Source: Holdemania massiliensis (GTDB taxonomy: Bacteria > Bacillota_I > Bacilli_A > Erysipelotrichales > Erysipelotrichaceae). Taken from it: DNA of 64,000 nucleotides. This document shows positions 17,753 to 27,537 of the stretch, in pieces. The stretch lies in contig NZ_JAKNTK010000001.1 of assembly GCF_022440805.1 (NCBI RefSeq), positions 1,364,001 through 1,428,000 on the forward strand. The letters run 5' to 3'. Position 1 is the first letter of the stretch; the number at the start of each line of letters is the position of its first letter. The notes below the pieces were generated by a model, which saw only the letters and a program-made list of their open reading frames with translations, was not told the DNA's origin and did not search any database. The position numbers and the translations under genes are program-made.

Positions 17753-18928
17753 ATGAAACCAGAAGTAATTGTTATCGGCGCAGGCTTTGCCGGCGCTGTC
17801 GCGGCGGAACGCTTTGCCAATGCCGCGGGCAAGCGCGTGCTCGTCTTGGAAAAACGGGCACATCTTGGCGGCAACATGTATGACTATATTGATGAAAACG
17901 GCGTTCGCCGCCATGAATATGGACCGCATATCTTCCATACCAACTCCAAAGAGGTGGTGGATTACCTGTCGCAGTTTACCGACTGGTATCCTTACCAGCA
18001 TCGCGTCCTCGGACACATCAATGGCATCGTTGCCCCCATTCCCTTTAATCTGACGACGATTGAACGCTCTTTCCCAAAGGAAAAGGCGGATCGTTTAAAG
18101 ACGCTGTTAATCAACGAATACGGGATGGAGAAGAAAGTACCGATCCTGCAGCTGCGGGCCAATGCCAATCCAGAAATCAATGAATTGGCTGAATACATCT
18201 ATGAACATGTTTTTAAGTATTACACGATGAAGCAATGGGGACAGACCCCGGAGGAAATCGATCCGGCGGTGACCGGCCGTGTGCCCGTGCATATTTCGTA
18301 TGATGATCGATATTTCCAGGATACCTACCAGATGATGCCGGCCCATGGATTTACCGGTATCTTTGAAAATATGCTGAAAAACGAGAAAATTGAAGTCCGT
18401 TTGAATACCGATGCCAAGTCCTGTCTGCAGGTTGATCTCGATAAAAAGCAGATTCTGTTTGAAGGCGAAGTGTTTGACGGACCGGTGATTTTCACCGGAG
18501 CGATTGACGATCTGCTTGATTATCCATTAGGTGAGCTGCCTTATCGTTCCCTGGAATTTGATCTTCAAAGCCACTCTCAGACCTATCAGGAGGCGGCAAC
18601 TGTCAACTATCCAACTCCGGCAGAACAAAATGCGTTCACCCGGATTACGGAGTACAAGCTGTTGATGCCGGCTGACCAACAACCGGAAGCGACAACGATT
18701 GCGGTTGAATACCCACTGACCTATCACCACGATGCGGAAAAAGGGAATATTCCGTACTATCCAATTGCGCAGGAAGAATGCCGGAAACAGTACCAAGCCT
18801 ATTGCGACTTGATCCGCGGTATCGACAATCTGCATCTGTTGGGCCGTTTGGCTGAGTATCAGTACTACAACATGGATGCCATTGTCGCCAAAGCGCTGCA
18901 AATGTTTAATTCAGGGAAACTGCGATAA
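17753..18928 (+). CDS. glf: Glf-family nucleotide-sugar pyranose/furanose mutase
   Basis: 391 residues. FAD-binding VIGAGFAGAVAAER is followed by EKRAHLGGNMYDY, GPHIFHT, YTMKQWGQ, RVPVHISYDDRYF and the C-terminal GRLAEYQYYNMD, all diagnostic of UDP-galactopyranose mutase. The enzyme ring-contracts a nucleotide hexose to the furanose form with reduced FAD. It ends the rmlA-SDR-rmlB operon. In E. coli O52 a Glf homologue (Fcf2) acts on dTDP-fucopyranose, and the operon content here fits that substrate as well as UDP-galactose. The symbol glf reflects the family, not the proven substrate. Confidence 0.9.
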   Translation: MKPEVIVIGAGFAGAVAAERFANAAGKRVLVLEKRAHLGGNMYDYIDENGVRRHEYGPHIFHTNSKEVVDYLSQFTDWYPYQHRVLGHINGIVAPIPFNLTTIERSFPKEKADRLKTLLINEYGMEKKVPILQLRANANPEINELAEYIYEHVFKYYTMKQWGQTPEEIDPAVTGRVPVHISYDDRYFQDTYQMMPAHGFTGIFENMLKNEKIEVRLNTDAKSCLQVDLDKKQILFEGEVFDGPVIFTGAIDDLLDYPLGELPYRSLEFDLQSHSQTYQEAATVNYPTPAEQNAFTRITEYKLLMPADQQPEATTIAVEYPLTYHHDAEKGNIPYYPIAQEECRKQYQAYCDLIRGIDNLHLLGRLAEYQYYNMDAIVAKALQMFNSGKLR

Positions 18929-18945
18929 CAATTCGCAGTTTTCTT
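18917..18945 (+). terminator. Terminator overlapping the end of the mutase gene
   Basis: Perfect 8-bp stem AAACTGCG (18917-18924) / CGCAGTTT (18934-18941), nine-base loop that contains the stop codon, then TTCTT. Confidence 0.8.
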
Positions 18946-18952
18946 CTATTCA

Positions 18953-18961
18953 TGGTATACT
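18953..18961 (+). promoter_or_regulatory. Extended -10 promoter TGG-TATACT
   Basis: TGG then TATACT at 18956-18961, identical to the element at 2284-2292, 16 bases before the flippase start. No clear -35. It restarts transcription for the unit 18978-29630. Confidence 0.5.
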
Positions 18962-18977
18962 AAATAAAGGTGATTTT

Positions 18978-20432
18978 ATGGATAAAAAGATATTACAAAA
19001 CTATTTCTATAATATTTTATATCAGCTCCTAGTCGTCTTGGCGCCGATGATTACCGTACCGTATGTGACCCGAACGCTGGGGGCGACGATGCTGGGAATC
19101 AGCGATTGGACGGGAAGCAATGTACAGTGGTTCGTGCTGTTTGGCATCATGGGCGTTTCCATTTATGGCAACCGTGAAATCGCGCGTGTGCGGGACGATC
19201 AGATCAAGATGTCAAAGACTTTCTTTGAAATCTTTACGATGCAGTTTTTAAGCATGTGCGCTTCGACGCTCGTCTATTTCCTCTACTTGTTTACCGTTGG
19301 CGATAACGTGCGGCTGTACGCCACAATTCAAACGATTTCACTGTTGTCAGTAGCGCTCGATATCACGTGGTTTTTCTATGGCGTGGAGGATTTTAAAACC
19401 GCTTCGATCCGCAACATGATCGTGAAGATCTTGGGTATCATTTTGATTTTTGCGTTTGTCAAAAAGCCTTCTGATCTCGGCTTGTTCATCATTATCAACG
19501 CCGGTTCCGGGGTCTTAGGCCAGCTGATCATGTGGACGCAGCTGAAACAATATGTCCGGTGGACGCCGATTCACTTCAAAGATGTCCTAAAGCATTTTAA
19601 ACCCAATCTGATGCTGTTCATTCCGCAGATTGCGACCAGTGTATATACGATGCTGGACGTCTCCATGCTGGGATATCTGTATGCCGATGTCAGCCATGTC
19701 AGTTTTTACAACCAGGCCCAGCGGTTCATTAAAATGTTTCTGTTCTTTATCACGTCGATTGGCAGTGTGATGCTGCCGCGCATCGCCAACATTCATGCCA
19801 AAGGACAGGATGAGGAAGTGCTGCGGTTTCTGCGCACGACGCTACGCATGGCGCTGTATCTGGCGATTCCGATGATTGCTGGCATTATTTCGCTGATCCC
19901 GTATTTTATTGGATGGTTTTTGGATGAAACCTATCAGATCGTAACACCGTTGATCATCTTCACGACACCGATCATCCTGTTTATTTCCTTAAGCAATGTG
20001 TTTGGCACGCAGTATCTCTTGCCGGTGGGAAGAACGAAGGAATATACCCGTTCAGTCATCATCGGGGCCGTGACGAATTTCTGTCTGAACGCTCTGCTGA
20101 TGCCAAAGCTCGGGGCGTTTGGCGCGATTACCGGTTCCGTCATCGCTGAGTTTATGGTGACGTTTACGCAATGGCTCTCGATTCGGGGACAGCTGAATCT
20201 CGGCTTCCGGATCCAGGAAGTGACAAAATATGTCATTGCGTCACTGGTCATGATGCTTCCTGTTCATTTTATCGGTGAGGCGATGGGGCCGCGATTTACG
20301 ACCAACCTCATTCAGATCGCTGCCGGCGTAATCGTCTATTTTGGCCTGCTGACATTGATGAAGGACGATTTCCATATGAACTTGATCCGCAAAGTGCTAA
20401 ATCATCGTAAAGGAGAAGCCGCTCATGAGTAA
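18978..20432 (+). CDS. Oligosaccharide flippase (Wzx/PST family), copy 1
   Basis: 484 residues from the ATG at 18978, which has AAAGGTGAT upstream; the frame also extends back into the mutase gene, without signals. About 14 TM helices, and the family N-terminus NYFYNILYQLLVVLAPMITVPYVTRTLGA is characteristic of polysaccharide flippases. It moves the undecaprenyl-linked repeat unit to the outer face for polymerisation. The end overlaps the next GT2 gene by 8 bases. Confidence 0.92.
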   Translation: MDKKILQNYFYNILYQLLVVLAPMITVPYVTRTLGATMLGISDWTGSNVQWFVLFGIMGVSIYGNREIARVRDDQIKMSKTFFEIFTMQFLSMCASTLVYFLYLFTVGDNVRLYATIQTISLLSVALDITWFFYGVEDFKTASIRNMIVKILGIILIFAFVKKPSDLGLFIIINAGSGVLGQLIMWTQLKQYVRWTPIHFKDVLKHFKPNLMLFIPQIATSVYTMLDVSMLGYLYADVSHVSFYNQAQRFIKMFLFFITSIGSVMLPRIANIHAKGQDEEVLRFLRTTLRMALYLAIPMIAGIISLIPYFIGWFLDETYQIVTPLIIFTTPIILFISLSNVFGTQYLLPVGRTKEYTRSVIIGAVTNFCLNALLMPKLGAFGAITGSVIAEFMVTFTQWLSIRGQLNLGFRIQEVTKYVIASLVMMLPVHFIGEAMGPRFTTNLIQIAAGVIVYFGLLTLMKDDFHMNLIRKVLNHRKGEAAHE

Positions 20433-21402
20433 AGTCAGCGTTGTTGTACCCGTCTATAACGTCGAGGATTATCTTGAAAAATGTCTGGATTCCTTAATCC
20501 ATCAGACCCTGCAGGATATTGAGATTCTATGCGTGGACGATGGCTCAACGGATCATTCCAACGAACTGCTTTACATTTATAAAAACCGGGATTCCCGCAT
20601 TCAAGTGCTGGAAAAGACCAACGGCGGACTGTCAGATGCCCGCAACTACGGCATGAAGTTTGCCACGTCGCCTTATATCGTGTTTGTCGACTCAGACGAT
20701 TTTCTTGAGCCGCAGGCACTGGAAAAAGCGTCCGCCAAGCTCGATGAAACGGGGGCGGATCTGGTCATTTTTGACGTCTATCAATACTTTATGAAAACCA
20801 AGACGAAAGAAGTCATCGCCAACCGCTACAGCGATGAGAAAACCTATACCCTAAAGGAAAATCCGGAGATGATCACCCGCATTCTCAATGCGGCCTGGAA
20901 CAAGATGTACCGGCTTTCCCTGTTTCAGGAAAATAACATCACCTATCCAGTCGGTTATCTGTATGAGGATCTGGGAACGACGTACAAGCTGTTGCTGAAA
21001 GCCAAATCCATTGCCTTCGTCAATGAGCCGCTGTATGATTACTTGGCTGACCGGCCAGGCAATATCACTCAGTCGTTTAACAAGAAGGCCTATCATATTC
21101 TGAACATGGCTGAGGAAACGATGAACTATTATCGTGAAGAAGGGGTTTTTGATCAATATTATGAAGAACTCAAATACCTAGCCTGCGTCAACATTATTGA
21201 AAATCTAAAGAAAACCCGAACTGTGAAAGACCGAAAGCTGGTCGATGAATACATTGACGCCTGTTTTGCCTTCATTCATACCCAGTTCCCGGATTATCCG
21301 GAATGCCGGTATCCGATCAACCGCCAGAAAAATGACTGGATCTACATGCGTCCGCAGGCACTGAAAGCCTATCTGCGCACCCGCAGCCTGCTTCGTCGCT
21401 AA
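20425..21402 (+). CDS. GT2 family glycosyltransferase
   Basis: 325 residues. VSVVVPVYNVEDYL, LCVDDGSTDHS, GLSDARNYG and FVDSDDFLE define the GT-A domain. The C-terminal helical region is about 120 residues, without TM helices. Overlaps the flippase stop, with an AAAGGAG site inside the flippase gene, so it is co-translated. Similar to the GT2 at 2310. Donor and acceptor unknown. Confidence 0.9.
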   Translation: MSKVSVVVPVYNVEDYLEKCLDSLIHQTLQDIEILCVDDGSTDHSNELLYIYKNRDSRIQVLEKTNGGLSDARNYGMKFATSPYIVFVDSDDFLEPQALEKASAKLDETGADLVIFDVYQYFMKTKTKEVIANRYSDEKTYTLKENPEMITRILNAAWNKMYRLSLFQENNITYPVGYLYEDLGTTYKLLLKAKSIAFVNEPLYDYLADRPGNITQSFNKKAYHILNMAEETMNYYREEGVFDQYYEELKYLACVNIIENLKKTRTVKDRKLVDEYIDACFAFIHTQFPDYPECRYPINRQKNDWIYMRPQALKAYLRTRSLLRR

Positions 21403-21436
21403 GCCCTTGAACCATGAAATAAAGGAGAAGCTGACT

Positions 21437-22459
21437 ATGAGTAAAGTTACCATCATCGTACCCATTTATAATGTGGAGGAATATGTTGCCAAGTGTCTGG
21501 ATTCCCTGCTGCGCCAGACCTATTCCGACTATGTCATCTACGCTGTTAACGACGGTTCGCCGAAAAACGAACAGCCGATCATTGATCGTTATGCCGCAGC
21601 CTATCCAGAGAAAGTCGTGGCGATCCGCAAGGAAAACGGTGGATACGGTTCAGTTCTGGAAATGGCGATTGCCCGATTGGATTCGGAGTATTTTCTGGTC
21701 TGTGATCCGGATGATTATCTTGCCGACAACGCGTTGGAAACGTTGGTTGGTCTGGCCGATGCCCATCAGGCCGATCTGGTGATCGGCAGTAAGAATTTTA
21801 TTTATTCTGACAGTGATGAACAGACCTATGATCCAGCCTACAACACCAAGTTTACAACCCTGCAGTCCGGTCACAGTTATCGTAAGGGAACCGATGAATT
21901 TGAGAATCTCTTCTTTATTGATCCCTCGCCGCATGCCAAACTGTACCGCCGCAGCTTAGCTGAGAAGATTCAGTTTCCGCATAAAATCGGCTACACCGAC
22001 AATCTGTTGTTTTATATCAGTCTGTTGAATGCTGAAAAAGTGGTGTATACAGATAAAGCGTTGGCATATTATCTGATCGACCGGGCCGGCAACACGATGA
22101 CCGATCTGAAACCGCAGGTGATCGACGCGCACGCTCAGGTCTTTTCCACGATACTGGATCAGGCAAAAAACTGTTCGGAGGTGCCGAGTCTGTTTTATTA
22201 TCGGATTTTCGAGGCTTATAAATTCTCCTTCTATCAGCTGCGCCGAATCAAGGGCACGACGGAAGAAAAACAGGCGCATGCGGAAGTTCTGTATGGCTTA
22301 GTGGAAAAACTGATGCCGCATCGCTCGGCTATTCTGCAGGGGATGGATCGCTTTGGCTACACCGGAGATCGGGAACGGCTGAAGGATAAACTTGTCTTGA
22401 CCTCCTTCCTTTCGCATCCGGTTTATCGCAGCTGGGTGAAGTCCTTCGTCAAGGAGTAG
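21437..22459 (+). CDS. GT2 family glycosyltransferase
   Basis: 340 residues from the ATG at 21437 (AAAGGAGAAG upstream); an earlier ATG at 21407 lacks a site. Motifs are VTIIVPIYNVEEYV, AVNDGSPKNEQ, the less common GGYGSVLEMA in place of LSDARN, and VCDPDDYLAD. This GGYGSV/DPDDY subtype differs from the other GT2s here and likely uses another donor or acceptor. Soluble, co-transcribed with its neighbours. Confidence 0.88.
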   Translation: MSKVTIIVPIYNVEEYVAKCLDSLLRQTYSDYVIYAVNDGSPKNEQPIIDRYAAAYPEKVVAIRKENGGYGSVLEMAIARLDSEYFLVCDPDDYLADNALETLVGLADAHQADLVIGSKNFIYSDSDEQTYDPAYNTKFTTLQSGHSYRKGTDEFENLFFIDPSPHAKLYRRSLAEKIQFPHKIGYTDNLLFYISLLNAEKVVYTDKALAYYLIDRAGNTMTDLKPQVIDAHAQVFSTILDQAKNCSEVPSLFYYRIFEAYKFSFYQLRRIKGTTEEKQAHAEVLYGLVEKLMPHRSAILQGMDRFGYTGDRERLKDKLVLTSFLSHPVYRSWVKSFVKE

Positions 22460-22463
22460 CGGA

Positions 22464-25034
22464 ATGCGCGGACTGAAAATAAGCCGCCGGCCGCTTCTCG
22501 CTTTTCTGGGTACGTTCGTCCTTCTGTGCGGGATTTTCGCCGTTCTGGGCTTTGTTCCTTTTGGCGGACGTTCCCTGCTGATCAATGATCTGAACATTCA
22601 GTATGTGGAATACTTCAAGTATCTGCATACCATTGTCACCGGACAAAACAGCCTGACTTATGCATCGGCTGCGGGGATGGGCAGCAGCTTCATTCCGATT
22701 TTTTCCTATTACTGTTCCAGTCCTCTGCAGCTGCTTTTTGCCCTGCTGCCTCAAGAGGCTATTCTGCTGTCCATCAGCGGGGTAACACTGATCAAACTGA
22801 GTTTGTGCTGCATGACTATGCTGATCTATCTCGATCAACGCTTTGGTCAGCGCCGCATTCACGGTCTGCTTGCGCTGGGTTATGCCTTCAGCGGGACGGC
22901 GATCGCCTATTCTCAATGCGTGATGTGGCTGGATGGTTTAGTTTGGCTGCCGGTCTTGCTATGGGGAGCTGAGCGGATTCTGCAGGGGAAATCGGCGAAG
23001 CTGTTTACCTTGGCGGTGGCGGTCAGCGTCTTTTCCAATTATTACACCGCGCTGATGGGACTGATGTTTGCCTGCCTGTTTGTTTTGGCGCGCTATTTCA
23101 GCGAGAAACCGACGATTCCCTTTTTAACCGTGCTGAAAAAAGGCATTTTGGGGATGGGAATCGGTTTAGCCTGCAATGGCTGGCTGTTAATTCCAAGCTT
23201 TCTCTCTGTGATCAATAACCGCCTTGTTCAGCCAGCGCAGGTTTTGCCTTCATTCAGTGTGGAGCGCTTGATTGGGCTGAACAATGCCTTTCCGTTTGTC
23301 CCGGCAGTTACGTTGGGGCAGGAAATCACGTTTGATTATGCCGGACTGCTTTGTCTGATTCTAGTGCTCTCTTCGTTTTTTCAACGATCCCGATCAAAGC
23401 GGAAAAAAGTTGTGGATGCCCTGATGCTGCTGTTGTTTGCCGCCTCAGTGCTGATTACACCGTTATATAAACTGTGGCATTTTCTTTCCATGCCCTATGG
23501 TTTTCCATCTCGATTCAGCTTTGTGATCGTCTTTTGGCTGATTGCAACAGCGGCACAGGTTTGGGAAAGCCGGGATCAGTGGTCGCTGCTTTGGGGCAGC
23601 GCGCTCAGTCTGATTCTGTTAGCCTGCAATACGACGATAACGCTGCCGGTGAAACTGGCCGTGGCAGGACTTCTTATGGTGATCACAGCACTGCTTGTTT
23701 ATGGATTCCAGAAAGTTTTGGCGGTAGTTGTAGTCGGGGAATTGGCACTGTCCTGTACGGCGGCCTTCCGTTCTTTGGATCACGATAACGTCTATGATGG
23801 ATATGCTTCAGCTCAGGAAGTTCTGGATTATCAGAGCGAGGTGCAGGAAGCTTTAGCTAGTTTTGAGCCTGTGTCCGGCTATCGCATCGAAAATCTGTCG
23901 ATGCGCAACCAGAATGAAGGTTTGGGCTATAACTATCCGGGTATTTCTCACTATTCGTCGACCTATGATAAAAAAGTCAGCGATTTCCTTGAACACTACG
24001 GCGTCAGCCATCGGATGTTTGGCAGCACTTACCAGGGCACGACGCTGTTTCTCGACGCGTTTCTCGGCCTTCGTTATCTCTTGCGGGAAAAAGGCGAAAT
24101 TCATGTTCAGACGCAGGCCGATCACTACTCGAAAATCGCTGAAACATCCACCTTTGAAATTCTCGAAAATCCGTATGCGCTGCCGCTGGGGTTTGTGATT
24201 GAAGATCATGGTGATGCCCTGATTCCGCAGACGACGACAATTTTAGCACAGAATGAACTGGCGCGGCTGTGCGGCGCAGAGCCGATCTTCACTCCGCTGA
24301 AGGATCCTGATTTGTTTGTCTGGGATGGCGATGAATTGAGCAGTTCGCCGTTAGTCGTGGCTCGGCGTCCTGATGCGGAAACTTCAATTGCGATTTACAC
24401 ACAGTCCCTGAACGGGGAAGATCCGCTCTACCTGCAGCTGCCCTATGAAACGGATGAAACGTGGTATCAGCTGTGGATCAATCAGAACTACGGGCGAGAT
24501 GATCATACCGGCTACAATGCCGGTGCTCAGTACCTTGGCGCGTATGCTCCCGGTGAGGATATTCTCGTTCAGCTGGTCGTCCGCGATGAATTACTGCGGT
24601 TGAGCAAGGCTGAGGTATTCTCGCTCGATCTGTCGGCGCTGGCGAACTGGACGGCGCAGGTTCAGAAACAAGGCGCGAAAGCCATCGAGATCCGCGGTTC
24701 AACGATCACGATGCAGGTTGAGGCTGAAGCAGGGCAGAAGCTGCTGACAACGATCCCGTTTGTCAAAGGCTGGAAGGCTGAAATCGACGGCAAGTCAGTG
24801 CCGATCACAGTCTTTCAAAACACGTTTATTGCATTGCCGCTGACGGCGGGGACCCATGAAATCACCCTGCATTTCTGGCCGCGGGGGTTGACGCTGGGAT
24901 TGGCAGTGAGCGCGGCAGGCGGTCTGATGGCTTTCGTCAGCTTGCTTCACATACGAAAAAAAACGAACTGCCGGGAGTGGTTTATGATATACTTATTGCA
25001 TGAAACAGGAGGATCGCTGTGGAACCGAAAATAA
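22464..25034 (+). CDS. YfhO family membrane protein (GT-C-like)
   Basis: 856 residues, a normal YfhO length, starting four bases after the previous stop. The N-terminal half carries about 12 TM helices with an early outside loop containing LLINDLNIQYVEYFKYL. This acidic/aromatic loop is typical of YfhO and holds the predicted catalytic Asp. The C-terminal half is an outside beta-rich region, closed by a final TM helix near residue 830. Family knowledge: YfhO proteins glycosylate teichoic acids or similar polymers from lipid-phosphate sugars, consistent with the GtrB-like enzyme at 10463. The partial gene at position 3 is a paralogue. It overlaps the next gene by 16 bases. Confidence 0.85.
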   Translation: MRGLKISRRPLLAFLGTFVLLCGIFAVLGFVPFGGRSLLINDLNIQYVEYFKYLHTIVTGQNSLTYASAAGMGSSFIPIFSYYCSSPLQLLFALLPQEAILLSISGVTLIKLSLCCMTMLIYLDQRFGQRRIHGLLALGYAFSGTAIAYSQCVMWLDGLVWLPVLLWGAERILQGKSAKLFTLAVAVSVFSNYYTALMGLMFACLFVLARYFSEKPTIPFLTVLKKGILGMGIGLACNGWLLIPSFLSVINNRLVQPAQVLPSFSVERLIGLNNAFPFVPAVTLGQEITFDYAGLLCLILVLSSFFQRSRSKRKKVVDALMLLLFAASVLITPLYKLWHFLSMPYGFPSRFSFVIVFWLIATAAQVWESRDQWSLLWGSALSLILLACNTTITLPVKLAVAGLLMVITALLVYGFQKVLAVVVVGELALSCTAAFRSLDHDNVYDGYASAQEVLDYQSEVQEALASFEPVSGYRIENLSMRNQNEGLGYNYPGISHYSSTYDKKVSDFLEHYGVSHRMFGSTYQGTTLFLDAFLGLRYLLREKGEIHVQTQADHYSKIAETSTFEILENPYALPLGFVIEDHGDALIPQTTTILAQNELARLCGAEPIFTPLKDPDLFVWDGDELSSSPLVVARRPDAETSIAIYTQSLNGEDPLYLQLPYETDETWYQLWINQNYGRDDHTGYNAGAQYLGAYAPGEDILVQLVVRDELLRLSKAEVFSLDLSALANWTAQVQKQGAKAIEIRGSTITMQVEAEAGQKLLTTIPFVKGWKAEIDGKSVPITVFQNTFIALPLTAGTHEITLHFWPRGLTLGLAVSAAGGLMAFVSLLHIRKKTNCREWFMIYLLHETGGSLWNRK

Positions 25035-25978
25035 CTGTCATTGTTCCCGTTTACAACGTGGAAAAATATTTGCCGGAATGTCTGGATTCGCTGGCAGCCC
25101 AAACCTATCCGAATTTACAGGTTCTGGTGGTGAATGACGGCTCGACCGATACCTCACCCCAGATCATCGCCGACTATGTCCGGCGTTTTCCTGGCCTGTT
25201 TGCGCAGCTGAATAAGCCTAACGGCGGCCTGTCCGATGCCCGCAACTTTGCGATGGACAAAGCGGAAGGCGAGTGGATTGCTTTCTTAGACAGCGACGAC
25301 TGGGCGGATCCGGATTATTATGCCCAAATGGCAGACGTGATGAAACAGGGCGCGGATGTAGTGGTCAGCGACATCGAATACTTTTATGAAAACGGACAGC
25401 CGTCCTGGATCATGCCAGGCCTGAATCCGCATGCCTTTGACAGTCCGATCAAACAAGCCTTTCTGTCGCCGATGTTTGCCTGGAACAAACTCTATCGCGC
25501 TGATTTCTTCACGAAGCAGCAGTTTCGCTATCCAATCGGGACCTGGTATGAGGATATCCCGGTGACGATGCCGATTTTCGCCCAATGTCAGAAGATTGGG
25601 ATCCAACATGCCGCGCGGATTCATTACCGCCAGCGCGAAGGCTCAATTATGTCGGTGACCCAAAGTGAGCGGCTGAAGGAAATCTTTCCGGTGATGAAGC
25701 AGGTCCGTGATCAGTTCGCAGCGATGGGATGCAGCGAACAATATCACGATGAACTGGAATATTTACATATTGAGCATCTGCGGCTGTACGGCATGTTTCG
25801 CTTTCTGCGCTCGCCGTTAACCAAAGAACTGAAAACGATGAGCGACGCCGTCATGCATCAGTTTTATCCTGACTGGAAAAAGAATCCGTACATCCAAAAT
25901 CTGGGATGGAAGGATCAGCTGTTTTTAAAAACCTTCGGCAGTCTGACGCTGCCGTTCTATAAGCGAGTGATTCATTAA
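25019..25978 (+). CDS. GT2 family glycosyltransferase
   Basis: 319 residues from a GTG at 25019 preceded by AGGAGG (25008-25013) inside the end of the YfhO gene. ITVIVPVYNVEKYL, VVNDGSTDTS, GLSDARNFAMD and FLDSDDWAD mark the GT-A domain. The C-terminal half (YHDELEYLHI, FYPDWKKNPYI) matches the GT2 at 9395, so the two are duplicates. Cytosolic sugar transferase; specificity unknown. Confidence 0.9.
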   Translation: MEPKITVIVPVYNVEKYLPECLDSLAAQTYPNLQVLVVNDGSTDTSPQIIADYVRRFPGLFAQLNKPNGGLSDARNFAMDKAEGEWIAFLDSDDWADPDYYAQMADVMKQGADVVVSDIEYFYENGQPSWIMPGLNPHAFDSPIKQAFLSPMFAWNKLYRADFFTKQQFRYPIGTWYEDIPVTMPIFAQCQKIGIQHAARIHYRQREGSIMSVTQSERLKEIFPVMKQVRDQFAAMGCSEQYHDELEYLHIEHLRLYGMFRFLRSPLTKELKTMSDAVMHQFYPDWKKNPYIQNLGWKDQLFLKTFGSLTLPFYKRVIH

Positions 25979-25992
25979 GAAAGGAGGAGCTT

Positions 25993-27537
25993 ATGCGCAC
26001 AAAATATTCATTTTACAATTTCTTGGTGAGTCTGATCACCAGCGTGGCTCTTCCGATTTTCGGATTTATCAAGGTACGGATGTTCATCGATCTGTACGGC
26101 AGCGACCTCAACGGCCTGCAGCTGACGATCATGAATGTGATCACCTTTCTGAACGTCTTTGAGCTGAGCTATTCGCTGGCTTTCCGCCAGCTGTTGTTTA
26201 AGCCGCTGGCCGAAGATGACCGCGGCAAAGTGCTGTCGATTTATAACGGTGCGGTCAAGGTATTCCGCTTTACCGGCATGGCGGTGCTGATCGTCGGTGC
26301 GCTTACAGCGCTGTTATTCCCGATGTTTGCCCAGTCCCCGTTGGGCTATGGTGAAACGGTCACGATGTTTTTGATCCTTTGTGTTCCTTTTGGTCTGTCT
26401 TACTTTCTGATGGGACCAAATTTTGTCATCATCGCCGATCAAAAGGAGTACAAAATCAATATCTGGATTCAGACGATTGCGATTTTGCGGATGGTCTTGA
26501 TGGTCGGGGTCATCCTGCTGAAGCTGCCGTATGTTTATATCTTCCTCATCGAAGGTCTGCAGGTGTTCATCGCCAATTTCATCGCCCGCCGGATCGCCTT
26601 GAAAAACTATCCGTGGCTGAAGGAAAACAAGCAGCTGGCCTATGATGATGCCTTTCAGAAGAACGCAAAATATACGATTATTCAGCGTTTATCGACGTTG
26701 GCTACCAACAATACCGATAATCTGGTCATCACCTTTTTCATGGGTTATACGATGACCAGCGTTTATGGTTCGTACAGTTATCTGACGGAATCGGTATCGA
26801 AGATTATCAATTCCGCGATCACTTCGCCGATCAACAGCTTCGGCAATCTGTTCAACGACTCCGGTGCAGATTCCTACAGCGTGTTTACTGAGTTTTTCAA
26901 CTTTGCGGTTTACATCGCTTCGATCATCGGCGTCTGTATCTTTGTGGTGATCGGCCGATTCGTACTGATCTGGATGAAGATGCGGCCGGAATATTCGGTG
27001 ACTCTCCTGATCGCCTTCTTATTTGCGATCAATATTTTCTACATGACGATGCGCGAGCCGATCATCATCTGCCGTGATGCCAACGGCCTGTTTAAGGATG
27101 CCAAAAACAACGCTTACCTGCTGGCAATTTCCAAGGTTGTGCTGTCGATCGCCTTGATTCAGCCTTTGGGGATTGCGGGGGTTTTGGCCGCGACGATGCT
27201 GACCAACTGGACCGTGGATTTCTTGTATAATCCGGTTTTGGTTTATAAAAAAGTATTCCGGTTAAATCCGCTGCGTTACTATAAGATGGTGTTCTCCCGC
27301 CTGGCAGTGGCGATCCTGATCGGAGCGGCAGCCTATGCTGGTTGGCAGACGCAGCAGGCGTTTGTCACCTCATCAACTCTGCATTTTCTGATCGGCTGCG
27401 TCGTTCTGGGTATGATTGTGTTTGTGGTGTTTACGATTGTTTACTGGTTCTCCTATGCTTCCTTCCGCAAGCTGATTCAGCGCGGATGGCGTTTAATCCG
27501 GCACAAGATGAATCAGAGTAAAGAGGTGCAGGCATGA
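25993..27537 (+). CDS. Oligosaccharide flippase-like membrane protein, copy 2
   Basis: 514 residues with a good GGAGG site. About 12-14 TM helices. The N-terminus (KVRMFIDLYGSDLNGLQ) and internal pattern TLATNNTDNLVITFFMG match polysaccharide export/flippase proteins of the MATE-like superfamily. It differs from the flippase at 18978 and could move a different lipid-linked unit. The stop overlaps the following lipoprotein start (ATGA). Confidence 0.85.
   Translation: MRTKYSFYNFLVSLITSVALPIFGFIKVRMFIDLYGSDLNGLQLTIMNVITFLNVFELSYSLAFRQLLFKPLAEDDRGKVLSIYNGAVKVFRFTGMAVLIVGALTALLFPMFAQSPLGYGETVTMFLILCVPFGLSYFLMGPNFVIIADQKEYKINIWIQTIAILRMVLMVGVILLKLPYVYIFLIEGLQVFIANFIARRIALKNYPWLKENKQLAYDDAFQKNAKYTIIQRLSTLATNNTDNLVITFFMGYTMTSVYGSYSYLTESVSKIINSAITSPINSFGNLFNDSGADSYSVFTEFFNFAVYIASIIGVCIFVVIGRFVLIWMKMRPEYSVTLLIAFLFAINIFYMTMREPIIICRDANGLFKDAKNNAYLLAISKVVLSIALIQPLGIAGVLAATMLTNWTVDFLYNPVLVYKKVFRLNPLRYYKMVFSRLAVAILIGAAAYAGWQTQQAFVTSSTLHFLIGCVVLGMIVFVVFTIVYWFSYASFRKLIQRGWRLIRHKMNQSKEVQA

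Noticed and set aside
17204..18016. 270-codon open frame on the - strand across rmlB and the mutase gene
   Set aside because: It is antisense to two well-supported enzymes with all motifs, has no start signals and an unnatural composition rich in His, Ile and Arg.
22449..22916. 155-codon - strand frame over the YfhO start
   Set aside because: Antisense to a clear gene; no ribosome binding site and no recognisable domain.
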